Source: Lumbricus terrestris
Taxonomy: Eukaryota; Annelida; Clitellata; Crassiclitellata; Lumbricidae
Direction of reading: 5' to 3'
NCBI GenBank assembly: GCA_949752735.1
Contig: OX457036.1
Coordinates: 511,121-575,120, forward strand
Length of the DNA stretch: 64,000 nucleotides
Shown here: piece by piece, positions 10,440 through 44,512 of the stretch
How the letters are laid out: every line of letters starts with the position of its first letter
How positions within the stretch are numbered: the stretch's first letter is position 1
The notes under the pieces: model-generated
Database searches by the model: none
What the model was told of the DNA's origin: nothing
What the model saw: the letters and a program-made list of their open reading frames with translations, nothing else
Translations under genes and position numbers: made by a program

Positions 10440-11170
10440 CGACGGCGCCTGGAAGAGAGCGGAAGGAAGATGAGGCCCGCTGGAGGAAGAAGAGGAGATG
10501 GAGAGGATGGAGGTTGAGAGGAAGAGGGAAGAGAGGGAGGAAGAAAGGAAGAGGAGTAGAATGGTATAAATTGGCCGAAGTTGAACTGAACGTCGATGGT
10601 CAGACATCAGAGATTTCGTTCGATGGTCATCCATCGATCACAAGCAACGAATGGGATGCGGTGGAGAAGATGGAGGAATAAGGGATGGATCGGTCGGATA
10701 AACAGAGTGGAGGGATGATCGACATGGAGAATTGGAAGGAAAGATGGACAGAGGAAAGTCTTGATGGCTTGAAGAATGGAAGAACGAAGTAGGCAAGAGT
10801 GGAATGAAGGATGATAAAGAGGAAGAGAGAGAGAGAGAGACAGAGGGGAGAGGAAGAGAGAGGAAGAGAGAGGGAGAGGAGAGAGAGGTGAGAAGAGAGA
10901 TAGAGACAGAATGTAGAAAGGGAGAGGGGAAAGACGGATGAGAAAGCAGAGAAAGAGGCAGAGGTATGATGGAAGGGAGAGATAGAGCTGGATAGGAAGG
11001 TATAAAGAAACAGAGAGAGTGAAAGGATGGAGGGAGGGAGGGAGGGAGGGAGGGAGGGAGGGAGGGAGGGAGGGAGGGAGGGAGGGAGGGAGGGAGGGAG
11101 GGAGGGAGGGAGGGAGGGAGGGAGGGAGGGAGGGAGGGAGGGAGGGAGGGAGGGAGGGAGGGAGAGGCAG
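10440..11170. repeat. Polypurine region ending in pure (GGGA)n
   Basis: GGAAGA/GAGAGA-rich from 10440. From about 11029 to 11163 it becomes an essentially perfect GGGA tetranucleotide of some 33 copies. The three minus-strand frames of LPPSLPPS come from it. Confidence 0.95.
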
Positions 11171-13822
11171 AAATGAGGGAGCAAGCCATTGAGAGACATG
11201 GATGGACATCCGCCTGAGGCTGTTGCTGCTGTTACGTTCTCATCTAAATGTTTAACGCCATCTATTGAGGGAATGAGAATCGCCGCCGTAGTATCGTGCT
11301 ATAGTATCATGTGCTATAGTATCATGCTATAGTATCATGCTATAGTATCATGCTATAGTATCATGTGGTTTATCCGTAGTCGTTCGTCGAATCCTAAGGG
11401 ATCGAGCGATGGACAAGATGCTTCAACCTCAGCAGCAGCCGCATCCTCAGCATCTCCATCTTCACGTGATACCTCCTGATGCCAGCATCCCTCCTCCTCC
11501 TCTTCTTCCTCTCAATAGTTCTGTCCAGCTGTTCGTCGAAGAGGAACGACGCCTGAAAGTTAATTAAAATCGCACCCGAAAAGTCGGATTTCTTCTTAGA
11601 TGCACTCGTCTTCGCTTAATTGAATGACATCTATCGCTCCCTCTGCTCCTCACTTCCCCTCTCTCTGCCTCTCTCTCTCTCTGCCTCTCTCTGTATCTCT
11701 ATACCTCGCTCTGCCTCTCTCTGTCTATCTATACCTCTCTTTGCCTGTTGCTGCCTGTCTCTGCCTCTCTGTCGTTATTCGTCTGAGTGCTTGTCTGTCT
11801 TTCTCTTGCATCCACTCTCTCCACATTCCCTCTAAGTAATTAATGTTCAGTTTTATGGCTATGCATCCAGTTAGACAATAGACATGTGTGTGTACAGTGT
11901 GTAGTGTGTACACTGTACAAGATGAAGAAATGGATTAATATTGACATCATATGGAGTATTATCTCTCTTAATGACGTCATATGGAGTATTGTCTCTCTTA
12001 ATTACGTTTAATCTGAATGATTTTAATTATGTATTCAGACTAATTGACAAAGAATTCCAAAAATTATAGACTTCGGTATCTTTGAATTCGAAAACTAATC
12101 TCAGTGGCTAATGTTGAAGAATAAAATAAATTTAGATCAGTAATTTTTTTTCATTGAATTGTTTAAACCGATTTGTTTAAAAACAATCGCTGCAAATTAC
12201 AACCAGCAGTGTTCTTGGTCCGCGCCAGTACTTCCAAGTGTACATGTATCTGTGCTTCAGTATCTTCGATGTCTAGATGCATCTTTCAGTCTATGCTACA
12301 GCATGGATGTCATCTCTCTTTGCAGTCTCCGTTGTTCACACATGCGACTATTCATATAGCGCGTTGTTTTCTTCAGCTGCTGCTGTGTTAGCTGCTACTG
12401 CTAACCCGGAAATGCTGGTGCAGCAGCTGCTGCTGCTACTGCTGCGAGATGCGCATGCTCCAATATCAGCCTCATCAGCCAATGCCACTGATGCAGCAGT
12501 GCTGTATGGATGGACTGGCATCAATTCCAGCACACATCTACTCCTCCTCATCCTCTTACTCCTCTTCCTCTTCGGAAGAAGGATTCTCCGTGCGATCAGG
12601 TGGAGCAGGAAAGGAGATGGAAGCAGAAGGGGAAGAAGAGGAGGAATTAAGGCGGAGGATCAGCGTCGGATTAATTCGGAACAAACGTCGGATTAAACTC
12701 AGTTGAAGAAGATCTTCCGACTATTCCTTTCCAGTCGTTTTTCTTCTCCTCCAGTAAACGGATTCTGCTTCTCTCTTCGTTCCATCGATATTTGCACTCT
12801 TCTCCTTTCCATTCGTTTCCTCCTCCTCCTCAATCTCCACATCCACCATCCACCTCCTCCACTTCTCCACTCCTCCACTTCTCCACTCCTCCACTTCTCC
12901 ACTCCTCCACTTCTCCACTCCACTCCTCTTCCCTCTTCCCCCTTTTCCTCCCTCTCCTTCTCCTCGTGTCTGTCACTCCGCAGAAAGTCGTGTCGATGAC
13001 GTCGAACAAATATTTGTCGACGTTTTGTTTCCGATTCTTTTGCTCAGCTGAGATCGACGGAAGATGCAAAAAAGCGAAACCATTCGACCGATGACGGATC
13101 ATTGTGTGGATGAAGGTGAGGCTTTGCGATCCATAGTATTATAGTCATCAGCATCAGCATCATCATCGCGATTTAAACTGAGTGATAAGATCAGGTGAAT
13201 GATCGACAGCAAACCAAACGAAGGATAAGAATATTAACTAAGAATATTAACTAAGAATATTAACTAAGGATATTCAGTCAAAAATAGAGTCGAGAAGTAA
13301 ATCTATTACGAAGAAAATTAAAAGACATTTCTGCTGATGTAATTATATTGTTGAGTTGCATCGTTTTCAAGTGGATACTGATGAGGCTGTTTCTATAGTT
13401 TTGCGAATGATTCGATCGTTGATTTCGTTGAGAGCATCGGCCTTATTCCGATTCGTATCCAGAATTATAGAACACACACTGATGGCTAGCAGCCACAGCA
13501 ATACCAACAGCTGCAGCAGCACTTCTGAGATGACGCCATAGAATTAAAAGAGGCGGAGGAGACTCATTGATAATTATTGCATTTCTGTGACATCTTGGCG
13601 CATCTGCCGTCTGCCGCTGCATTTCCGCATCAGCCGCACGTCACACAGCTTACGGTCATAGTCATCAATGAAGGTTGTAAGTTCAGCGCTGAACACAAGC
13701 TCCACCAGCGGAACTACAATCATATGAAGACAGTGTTGTGACAATGAGTTGTTATGAGTGCCATCTCCTGGATTTCCATTGTCTCAACGTCGTTTAATTC
13801 TGCTTCATGAACTGTTCAAGCG
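11171..13822 (+). other. 5' flank of the neuroligin gene: small tandem repeats, no recognised gene
   Basis: Contains a 13-bp tandem AGTATCATGCTAT (about 11290-11370), CT/CTGT runs (11640-11800), a 36-bp unit twice (TCATATGGAGTATT core, 11948-12000), a CTCCACTTCTCCA minisatellite (about 12850-12925), and a 14-bp AAGAATATTAACTA tandem (13222-13275). A Leu-rich ORF at 12277-12696 falls over CTC/CTG-rich sequence and is not convincing. Upstream non-coding exons or the promoter of neuroligin should lie here or further left, but no core promoter is distinct. Confidence 0.4.
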
Positions 13823-35918
<22,096 letters not shown>

Positions 35919-37174
35919 CACATAACAAACAACCATTGTGATCAACCATTAACACACAAGCACTGAGTGGCACTGATCATTGTGACCAATCAACCGACGC
36001 AGATCCAGAAGCATCCGGGCGGAACTGTAGTCGTCACAACAAATAATTGCGTTTTTATATTTCGCTTTCTCATCCACGCTTTCATTTCTTCCTCTCAATC
36101 GCAATATTATAGGAGGTTCGTTAGCGAATACAATAATCAAGACTTCGCTAATTCAAGAACTGTACCGAATATTCGATTTGCTTCGAATCGAATGCGCACC
36201 AAATGTCCCATGTGTTTTCGACCAATATAATGTCTTTAAACTGAATACGATTATATTAATGCGCTATATAAAATTTCGTAGTCTCCATTGTGATCTAAAC
36301 TCTCTTTTTTTAGCTTCCGGTCTAAGCAGTAAGCATGTTCTGAGATAAGCTTGCATAAAAATCTTAAACTTTCCGTATTAAAAATTCAACAATTCAACAA
36401 AAGTATTACAGGTCATCTTCTGCATGAATTGTTTTTTTTACACAATTTCAAGTTCATTTACAATGTGTAGTTTTTACTTTGTCGTCACTTCACCAAATAT
36501 TCCTATTCATATTCGCCCGCATAACGAGCGAATTTTTTTATTCTGTACAGTGCTCCACTTACATGTAGTTCCATATCTGAATAATTGGCCAAAACTATTT
36601 ATTATTATTATGTAGCAAACTTTTCTCTGATCGCAGGATAGGCACTATAGGCAGGTGTATGCTGTATAATATGTAAATAATTTTGAATGGAAATAATAAG
36701 AGGGCTAATTTAGTTGTGTTCAATTGTATTAAACTAAAATACCTGGGAGTTTTCAATAATAAATAATAATTGCGATGAGCAATTTACATGTAATTATCAC
36801 GTTATCACATAGACACAAAGTGTTGTTCGCTTTGGTGGCAGGTTCGAATGAGTTTGAAGTCCATTTATTACGTTTAAGCTAACCAATTCAACTCGTCCTG
36901 TAGATTCTTTGATGCTGTGCAGTTTTACGATCAGAACTCATTTCCTTCAGCGACCACTTTGGTCTCTCTGCTTTCTCTGATAAAATTATCATCACTCCAT
37001 TTGAGATTCAGACCACACTTGAAACGAAACATGATGCGATCGACTAGTAGCCTATGTCGAACTTTTTATGTCTATTAGAGGTTTTAAGTTGAAATAATAT
37101 GAAGCTTGATGTAAATGTGTTCAATTAAATTAAATTCGATGATGTGGAGACTTTAAATAATTGATGTGGGCAAT
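35919..37174 (+). other. Neuroligin 3' UTR and downstream sequence
   Basis: AT-rich, no gene. The first AATAAA after the stop that I find is at 36758-36763, about 840 nt downstream. A GCGCTATATAAA motif at 36261-36272 suggests an old retroelement end in between. Confidence 0.45.
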
Positions 37175-37662
37175 GACGAGTTTAGACTCATCTAATCATC
37201 TAAATTAATCTAATCATCTAAATTAATCTAATCATCTAAATTAATCTCATCATCTAAATTAATCTAATCATCTAAATTAATCTAATCATCTAAATTAATC
37301 ATCTAAATTAATCTAATCATCTAAATTAATCTAATCATCTAAATTAATCTAATCATCTAAATTAATCTAATCATCTAAATTAATCTAATCATCTAAATTT
37401 ATCATCTAAATTAATCTAATCATCTAAATTAATCTAATCATCTAAGTTAATCTAATCATCTAAATTGATCTAATCATCTAAATTAATCATCTAAATTAAT
37501 CCAATCATCTAAATTAATCTAATCATCTAAATTAATCTAATCATCTAAATTAATCTAATCATCTAAATTAATCTAATCATCTAAATTAATCATCTAAATT
37601 AATCTAATCATCTAAATTAATCTAATCATCTAAATTAATCTAATCATCTAAATTAATCTGGA
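37175..37662. repeat. 18-bp minisatellite, TAATCTAATCATCTAAAT
   Basis: About 28 copies; five or six lack an 8-9 bp piece (TAATCATCTAAAT junctions) and few have point changes. The high copy identity suggests recent expansion. Confidence 0.97.
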
Positions 37663-38069
37663 ATGTAAAGATTAGAAAACTCCACTGCTTTGAATTTCAA
37701 AGGCGACACAAAGATTTTAACTCTTGAATAAACTGTTACTCTAAATTAATCTGTAAATGCTCAGTGCTCATCTTATCACTGGTGTTTGATATCTACATTC
37801 TACAAGAGAAACGAAAGATGTTGTTTGCTGCCCGAAAGAAACTGAACGGAGAGAAAAGAAGATGTTTCAAAGAATATCTGATGATGATCTACCGGTTAGA
37901 AAGATGATGTGAGTCGGTAGGTCTAATAATTATTTTGGGAGCTCATGATTTGTACAACGTCACTTCTATGACGGTGGCTTGAGACATAAATTATTATATT
38001 AGACACGAATATATACATGTAGATAGAAACATGATAGCCTAGGTATGCAATATTGATGCGAACTTGCAG
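37663..38069. other. Non-coding
   Basis: No gene, motif or repeat recognised. Confidence 0.4.
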
Positions 38070-38612
<543 letters not shown>

Positions 38613-38619
38613 TATATTG

Positions 38620-38847
38620 GGGGGCCCGGTAGAGTAGTGGTTAACACGCTGGCCAAGAGTGCGAGAGGTAGTGAGTTCGAGCCCCCGTTGGGCGGATTTG
38701 CTTTGTAGGCTGCTATTAGCGCCGTGTGATTGCAAAGCTGTCTGTTCGGTTAGTAGTTAAGATTAATTAAGATTACTGCATAACTTGTAAATGTAAAGCG
38801 CAGTGCGTCTTGCAGGCGTTTAATGAAAGAAAAGATATTATTATTAT

Positions 38848-38850
<3 letters not shown>
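38620..38850 (+). mobile_element. tRNA-derived SINE with (ATT)n tail
   Basis: The head has an A-box-like TAGAGTAGTGG at 38630-38640 and a B box AGTTCGAGCCC at 38674-38684. A body of about 110 bp follows, ending TGCAGGCGTTTAATGAAAG and a short ATT tail. It lies between two GATA arrays, so it probably inserted into one. Head and tail arrangement are those of a Pol III SINE, not of a functional tRNA gene. Confidence 0.75.
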
Positions 38851-38917
<67 letters not shown>

Positions 38918-38918
38918 T
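38850..38918. repeat. (TAGA)n, about 17 copies
   Basis: Continuation of the GATA array on the far side of the SINE. Confidence 0.95.
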
Positions 38919-40249
38919 ACAGACTCATGGAGATAATGGAAGTCAAGATAAATAATTATGTGAGTTTTAATTTCTTGACTGGATCAATCATTAAATTCTT
39001 GTTAATTTGGAGAATTTCTGACCCGTCGTCAGAAAACGAGTCGCAACTTAAAAATTGAGTTGTTAGTACTGTCTTGTTGATTCTGTGTTTACCTTTTGAA
39101 AACTGTTCGCAGTTTTTCTTTCTCTTAGGCCTATATGTAACCGAAGTCAGGCCTACAGAATTTTCAATATAACTGTAGACCTATACATAGCCTAAGTGTT
39201 TGAGAAAACTGCGTGAGAAGTTTAGACTTATTATTAACATTCTCATTAGAAACATGATAAACATCTATTTCTGCTGGCCCGATTTAAATAAAATTTGGCA
39301 GCAGTATAGCTTCGCCAATTCTAAATGTAGCCTACGCTACAAATTTGCAAAATATATCGATTTCCAAGATTGAGTTTATTAAGGGAAACTAAGAAATAAG
39401 CAATTCGCCCGCTTGTTGACCTTAAAGCAAACTAGGTCAAGTGAGTGCGCATCCTCAGAGCTAACCTGTCGAGTCTTCAGCCAACCACGACGCAAGATTT
39501 TGTCACGTGCTCAGTTTTGTAGCCCAATTCTAAATTGTTACGGCTAGTCGACCTCGTTCGGACCAACCTCTGTGCGTATTAAATACAAGAAGGTCCTATT
39601 TTATTGATAGAACAGTGAAAGGAAAACAAGACCAATCACGATTTTCAATTTGATCTGCGACCGCATTAAATATCGTGACAAAGATGGCGACTTTTTACTG
39701 AAATTCTGACTTCCATCCCAAAACAGATTAGGGCTAGGGCTGTTAGTTAAAATTACTTTTTGCACATTTATATACGTCTAAACTAAAATTGTATAGGCCT
39801 ACATTATTTCTATTAAATATAATTATATATTTTACTTGTTTTTGAATTATGTCAATTAAGACCAGTTTGAGGTTCCCATCGTTATAGCTAATCTGCCATT
39901 TGACATTTTGTGAAAAGCGTCTGATTTGGTTGTAACGGATGACATTTGAGAGAATCGGAAGATTGATGGATGAACGAAATCAAGCAAAAGTTTACTGCAT
40001 GAATTTCAACTTGATATTCGGTGAATTGATAATCAGTGATTTACTTTAGATTCAAATTTATTGGTTTATTTCGGTTTTTACTCGAAATGAAATCCAAGCA
40101 TGATGGTTAAATGATATTTAGTCGACGTTTTAACGTCACTGAATGATGTCATCTGGTTTCGCGTTGAACTGTAACAGTTGCGCTGATGATGATTAGTGGA
40201 ATTATTGTCTCTCGTTCAATCTGAGTATTTTCCTCAACGAGATTCTTAG
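38919..40249. other. Intergenic between two convergent genes
   Basis: No gene recognised. TTTATT words at 40057-40062 and 40065-40070 are AATAAA on the minus strand, about 190 nt beyond the neuropeptide stop codon, and are plausible polyadenylation signals for that gene. Confidence 0.5.
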
Positions 40250-41035
40250 TTATGGGTGAGCATTGCCGACAAGGTCATCTCTCTTTCCCAGGAAGGGACT
40301 TCTCCTTTTGCCAAGGAAAGGGCTTCTTCGTTTTCCCAGGAATGGACTGCGCCTCTTCCCAAGGAAAGGACTTCGCCTCTTTCCCAAGAAGGGACTTCTC
40401 CTCTTTCCCAGGAAGGGGCTGCGTCTCTTTCCGAGGAATGGACTGCGTCTTTTTCCCAGGAAAGGACTCCTTCTCTTCCCAAGGAAGGGACTCTTTCGTT
40501 TGTCCTCTCTCTCACCCTCCTCCAACTCCATCTCCCCATCTTCATTGTCATCAACATCATCACCATCACCAAGAGCCCCATGCGCTGCCAACCTTGACCC
40601 CTCGCTATCCTCATCCTCATCAGCAGCTTCTCTTACACCGTCGTTGCTGTTGTCTTCATCGTCATTGTCTGTGGCAATGATGCTGAGACAAAGGTCGAAT
40701 GCCTGTCTTCGACGGCAGCAGTCTGATGCTGAGGAGACGAGCTTGGCAGCAGCACAATCGATGCAGAGGTTGCGAGCATCCAATGCGCCGTCGCCACAGA
40801 CAGAGGATGTGGTGCCTGCTGCAGGATCCAACGATCCATGGATGCTGCTGCTGCTTCGATGCAGGTCTTTCAGAGCGACGTCGTCATCGTCGGTCTTGGA
40901 AAGGATGGATCCATCGTGGAATGGTGATTCCTCCTCTTGTCTGCTGGCACCACACACTCCGACGACGAGAAGATGAAGAAGAAGAAGACCGAAGGCAGAA
41001 GGCGTCGTCAAACGAACACAATCGTCTCTTCTCAT
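40250..41035 (-). CDS. Neuropeptide precursor with nine (K/R)SPFL-amide copies
   Basis: Secreted prepropeptide of 261 residues in one exon. The start is taken at the ATG whose product runs MRRDDCVRLTTPSAFG then LLLLHLLVVGVCG, a clear signal peptide; an ATG 19 codons upstream would bury it. Next come a spacer, a six-Cys region (C-x10-C-x2-C-x11-CC-x8-C, with LCIDCAAAKL), a very acidic stretch (DEDEDSEG, MELEEGERED), then KRKSPFLGKR and eight RSPFLGKR units, and a short tail DDLVGNAHP. Each unit has a Gly amide donor and dibasic KR, predicting SPFL-amide or RSPFL-amide. The units differ almost only at synonymous sites. The peptide resembles none I can name with certainty. EFLG-amide (which needs GG) and PxFV-amides are near in look only. 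Confidence 0.85.
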   Translation of the reverse strand: MRRDDCVRLTTPSAFGLLLLHLLVVGVCGASRQEEESPFHDGSILSKTDDDDVALKDLHRSSSSIHGSLDPAAGTTSSVCGDGALDARNLCIDCAAAKLVSSASDCCRRRQAFDLCLSIIATDNDDEDNSNDGVREAADEDEDSEGSRLAAHGALGDGDDVDDNEDGEMELEEGEREDKRKSPFLGKRRSPFLGKRRSPFLGKRRSPFLGKRRSPFLGKRRSPFLGKRRSPFLGKRRSPFLGKRRSPFLGKRDDLVGNAHP

Positions 41036-41077
41036 TGTCTCTCTCTTTGTCTGTCTGGCTCTTTGTCTACGGTGCCA

Positions 41078-42112
41078 ACACATCAACAACAACCGTTACC
41101 AACACATCAACAACAACCGTTACCAACACATCAACAACAACCGTTACCAACACATCAACAACAACCGTTACCAACACATCAACAACAACCGTTACCAACA
41201 CATCAACAACAACCGTTACCAACACATCAACAACAACCGTTACCAACACATCAACAACAACCGTTACCAACACATCAACAACAACCGTTACCAACACATC
41301 AACAACAACCGTTACCAACACATCAACAACAACCGTTACCAACACATCAACAACAACCGTTACCAACACATCAACAACAACCGTTACCAACACATCAACA
41401 ACAACCGTTACCAACACATCAACAACAACCGTTACCAACACATCAACAACAACCGTTACCAACACATCAACAACAACCGTTACCAACACATCAACAACAA
41501 CCGTTACCAACACATCAACAACAACCGTTACCAACACATCAACAACAACCGTTACCAACACATCAACAACAACCGTTACCAACACATCAACAACAACCGT
41601 TACCAACACATCAACAACAACCGTTACAAACACATCAACAACAACCGTTACCAACACATCAACAACAACCGTTACCAACACATCAACAACAACCGTTACC
41701 AACACATCAACAACAACCGTTACCAACACATCAACAACAACCGTTAACAACACATCAACAACAACCGTTACCAACACATCAACAACAACCGTTAACAACA
41801 CATCAACAACAACCGTTACCAACACATCAACAACAACCGTTACCAACACATCAACAACAACCGTTACCAACACATCAACAACAACCGTTACCAACACATC
41901 AACAACAACCGTTACCAACACATCAACAACAACCGTTACCAACACATCAACAACAACCGTTACCAACACATCAACAACAACCGTTACCAACACATCAACA
42001 ACAACCGTTACCAACACATCAACAACAACCGTTAACAACACATCAACAACAACCGTTACCAACACATCAACAACAACCGTTACCAACACATCAACAACAA
42101 CCGTTACCAACT
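41078..42112. repeat. 24-bp minisatellite upstream of the neuropeptide gene
   Basis: About 43 copies of AACACATCAACAACAACCGTTACC. Nearly all are identical; the variants are GTTAACAAC (about three copies) and GTTACAAAC (one). It starts about 40 bp upstream of the neuropeptide ATG and runs away from it. Because 24 is a multiple of three it is open in several frames (NTSTTTVT, THQQQPLP, VVVDVLVT), which are not credible proteins. Confidence 0.97.
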
Positions 42113-42471
42113 GATTCTATACATTAGACAAACACAACTTTTGTGATGAAATACTTAAAGACTTAAATACAGAAATCCACCTGACTGCAGCTCGGCTCAT
42201 ATCAAGTCATCAGCATTGCTTAGAATTTGTTGCACTGATAACCGATTGGATGATTTTAATTAATTCGCTGAGTTTTGATTGATTCACTGAGTTTTGATTG
42301 ATTGTCCGAGTCGTCTCCTTCTTTAAATGATTACAGGTAGAATCCAAAGAATTAGAACAAAACAATAAGTAAGAATCTGTCGATTATTGCAGTTTGAAGA
42401 ACACAATATACATGTAATTATTTTAGTTACCTTTAGAACCCTTAGATTCTTACGCTAACCCACCACTCGCT
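42113..42471. other. Non-coding
   Basis: AT-rich; a 16-bp direct repeat (CTGAGTTTTGATTGAT, at about 42270 and 42288). No gene. Confidence 0.4.
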
Positions 42472-43899
42472 GTAGTCCTTTATGTGCCATGTGGTCCCGT
42501 TTGCAAAATGGTGTTGGGGGAGTTTCTCACTTCCAATCGGTCAGTGGGTACCTGGACATGAAAAATCACCGAGGTGCTTGTCTGGCATGACGTCACGAAT
42601 GCCGTAATTGACCAATCCAATATGGCCTCCGCCGGCCATGTTGGAAAATTCATCTTCCTTATTTCTTGCAGTATATGCACGTGTAATACCTCTAATGGTA
42701 CTGATTCAGGTAAGTAGAATTCATTTCTGATATTGTTTTCGTCATCAGAGGTCATCTTGAGGTCATAGAGTTCAAGGTCAAGGTCACTGAGTTTCATATT
42801 TTTCATTTATTACAGCATATACATGTGTAATACCTCTAATGGTACCGATTCGGGTATGTAGAATTCATTTCTGACATTGTTTTTGCATGAAGCAAAACTA
42901 TAGAGCCATTAAATCGCGGATGGAAGGAACACTTCGGTGCACTATTTCCATCATAATGTATGCTCCTTTGTCACGAATTCTGCTCACAATATGCAACTGT
43001 GCAGGAAAGTGTGACAATCGACACTGTGGTTGCCACGCTGCTGCAATTTTCTACGTCATATTTTGTGATGGAAAGACAAAAAACATCCTGCAAAAACGTA
43101 TGACGCAAACTTGCTTGCACACATCCAAACAATCTTAATGGCTATATTTTGAAGACAATCTTTATTGATGCACTGAAATACGACATGAAGCAGCATTGAC
43201 TTTTAACAAGTCATAATAAGCTAACTAAATTTGTTCAATTAAAGTTAAAACATCTGTTTCAACACTATATTCATTCAAGTTAAAATCTACATCATTGATG
43301 CTACAAAATGACCTTGACCATGACCTCATAACCTTCAGATGACCCCTGATGGCAAAAACAATGTCAGAAATGACCCGAATCGGTAACATTAGAGGTATTA
43401 CACATGTATATGCTGTAATAAATGAAAAATATGAAACTCAGTGACCTTGACCTTGAACTCTATAGCCTTAAGATGACCTCTGATGACAAAAGCAATATCA
43501 TAAATGAATTCTACATACCTGAATTAGTACCATTAGAGGTATTACACGTGCATAAGCTGAAAGAAATGAAAAAGATAAAAAAAAATACCTTGACAATGAC
43601 ATTATGACCTCAAGATGACCTCTGATGACGAAAACAATATCAGAAATGAATTTTACTTACCTGAATCAGTACCATTAGAGGTATTACACGTGCATATACT
43701 GCAAGAAATAAGGAAGATGAATTTTCCAATATGGCCGGCGGCGGACATATTGGATTTGTCAATTACGTCATTCGTGACGTCATGCCAGACAAGCACCTAG
43801 GTGATTTTTCATGTCCTGGGACCCACTGACCGATTGGAAGTGAGAAACTCCCCCAACACCACTTTGCAAACGGGACCCCATGGCACATCATGGACTACT
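42472..43899. mobile_element. Foldback element, 1.43 kb, with long inverted arms
   Basis: Left arm from GTAGTCCTTTATGTGCC; the right arm, reverse-complemented, starts GTAGTCCATGATGTGCC. The arms align over about 320 bp (shared words include GTTGGGGGAGTTTCTCACTT and CTTGTCTGGCATGACGTCA). Inside the arms a unit of about 150 bp recurs, roughly twice on the left and three times on the right, with core CCTCTAATGGTACTGATTC. No target duplication is evident. The frames reading SDDENNIRNEFYLPESVPLE are the repeated unit on opposite strands, not genes. Confidence 0.85.
42887..43138 (+). pseudogene. Coding relic in the foldback element, CXC-like Cys motif
   Basis: Central unique part of the foldback element. 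An 83-codon frame includes SRMEGTLRCTISIIMYAPLS and ILLTICNCAGKCDNRHCGC. C-x-C-x3-C-x4-C-x-C resembles the tesmin/TSO1-like CXC motif that closes some retroelement-like polyproteins in invertebrates; the second half of such a motif is missing here. I infer a captured 3' fragment of a larger element. The ORF has no start context of its own. Confidence 0.45.
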
Positions 43900-44512
43900 G
43901 TGGACATTCGGTCTCTGTATTTTAATGAAGCTGCAATACGTCGCAATTGAAACATTAGCTATTGTATTGTGGTTTACATGCTGTGATGCTGCGCATGACG
44001 CAATAATAAAGTAGTTTCCGTCCATAATGTGGATCTGGCATTCATCTAGCGCTACTTCTTGCCATCTTTACGAAGGATGGATGGAGGAAGTGAGGGAGGA
44101 ATGAATGAAGAAGGAAGACTGTCTCTGAAGTCCAAATCTCTCGTTTGTTCTTGGTTCTATGTCGAACAAAAGAGAATTAATCTGTTCCATAATTATTTCA
44201 AGCAGATGATTTGCAGATGGAGAGAAGATGCAGTGTTGTTGTTTGCAGTTATTCATCATATATCCTGGTGGTGGTGGTGGTGGTGGTGGTGGTCGTGGTG
44301 GTGGTGGTCATGGTGGTCGTGGTGGTGGTGGTCGTGGTGGTCGTGATGGTATTGAAGAATGGTAGGCATTGAGTCATCGTGTATTGAATAAATTTGCTAA
44401 CACCTGCAGCAATTGTCTTTGCATAACAAAGCCACGGAATGACAATGATCACAGTTGCTTTCCATAGCGACATGTTTCCCCTCCAGTCCTTGCTTTCATA
44501 TTTTGTGATGTG
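43900..44512. other. Non-coding with (GGT)n run
   Basis: (GGT)n with GTC and CAT interruptions at 44263-44346. A 95-codon ORF from 44059 reads into it, and I recognise nothing in its first 65 residues. Confidence 0.4.

Noticed and set aside
12277..12696. 139-codon ORF with a Leu-rich, membrane-like segment upstream of neuroligin
   Set aside because: The hydrophobic stretch comes from CTCCTCATCC-type repeat. Composition otherwise random, and no family seen. Could be 5' UTR sequence but not supported as a protein.
40250..41035. Assigning the neuropeptide to EFLG-amide (TRH-like) or PxFV-amide families
   Set aside because: EFLG-amide needs a Gly-Gly before the basic site, and PxFV-amides have a residue between Pro and Phe and end in Val. 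Neither fits SPFLGKR.
40699..42127. Long ORFs of THQQQPLP, NTSTTTVT and VVVDVLVT repeats (350-470 codons)
   Set aside because: All are readings of one 24-bp minisatellite that is open in several frames because 24 is divisible by three. No unique domain, and the reading frames overlap the neuropeptide gene on the other strand.
42480..43607. ORFs reading SDLDLELY and SDDENNIRNEFYLPESVP on opposite strands as genes
   Set aside because: They are the repeated ~150-bp unit of the foldback element, present in both orientations.
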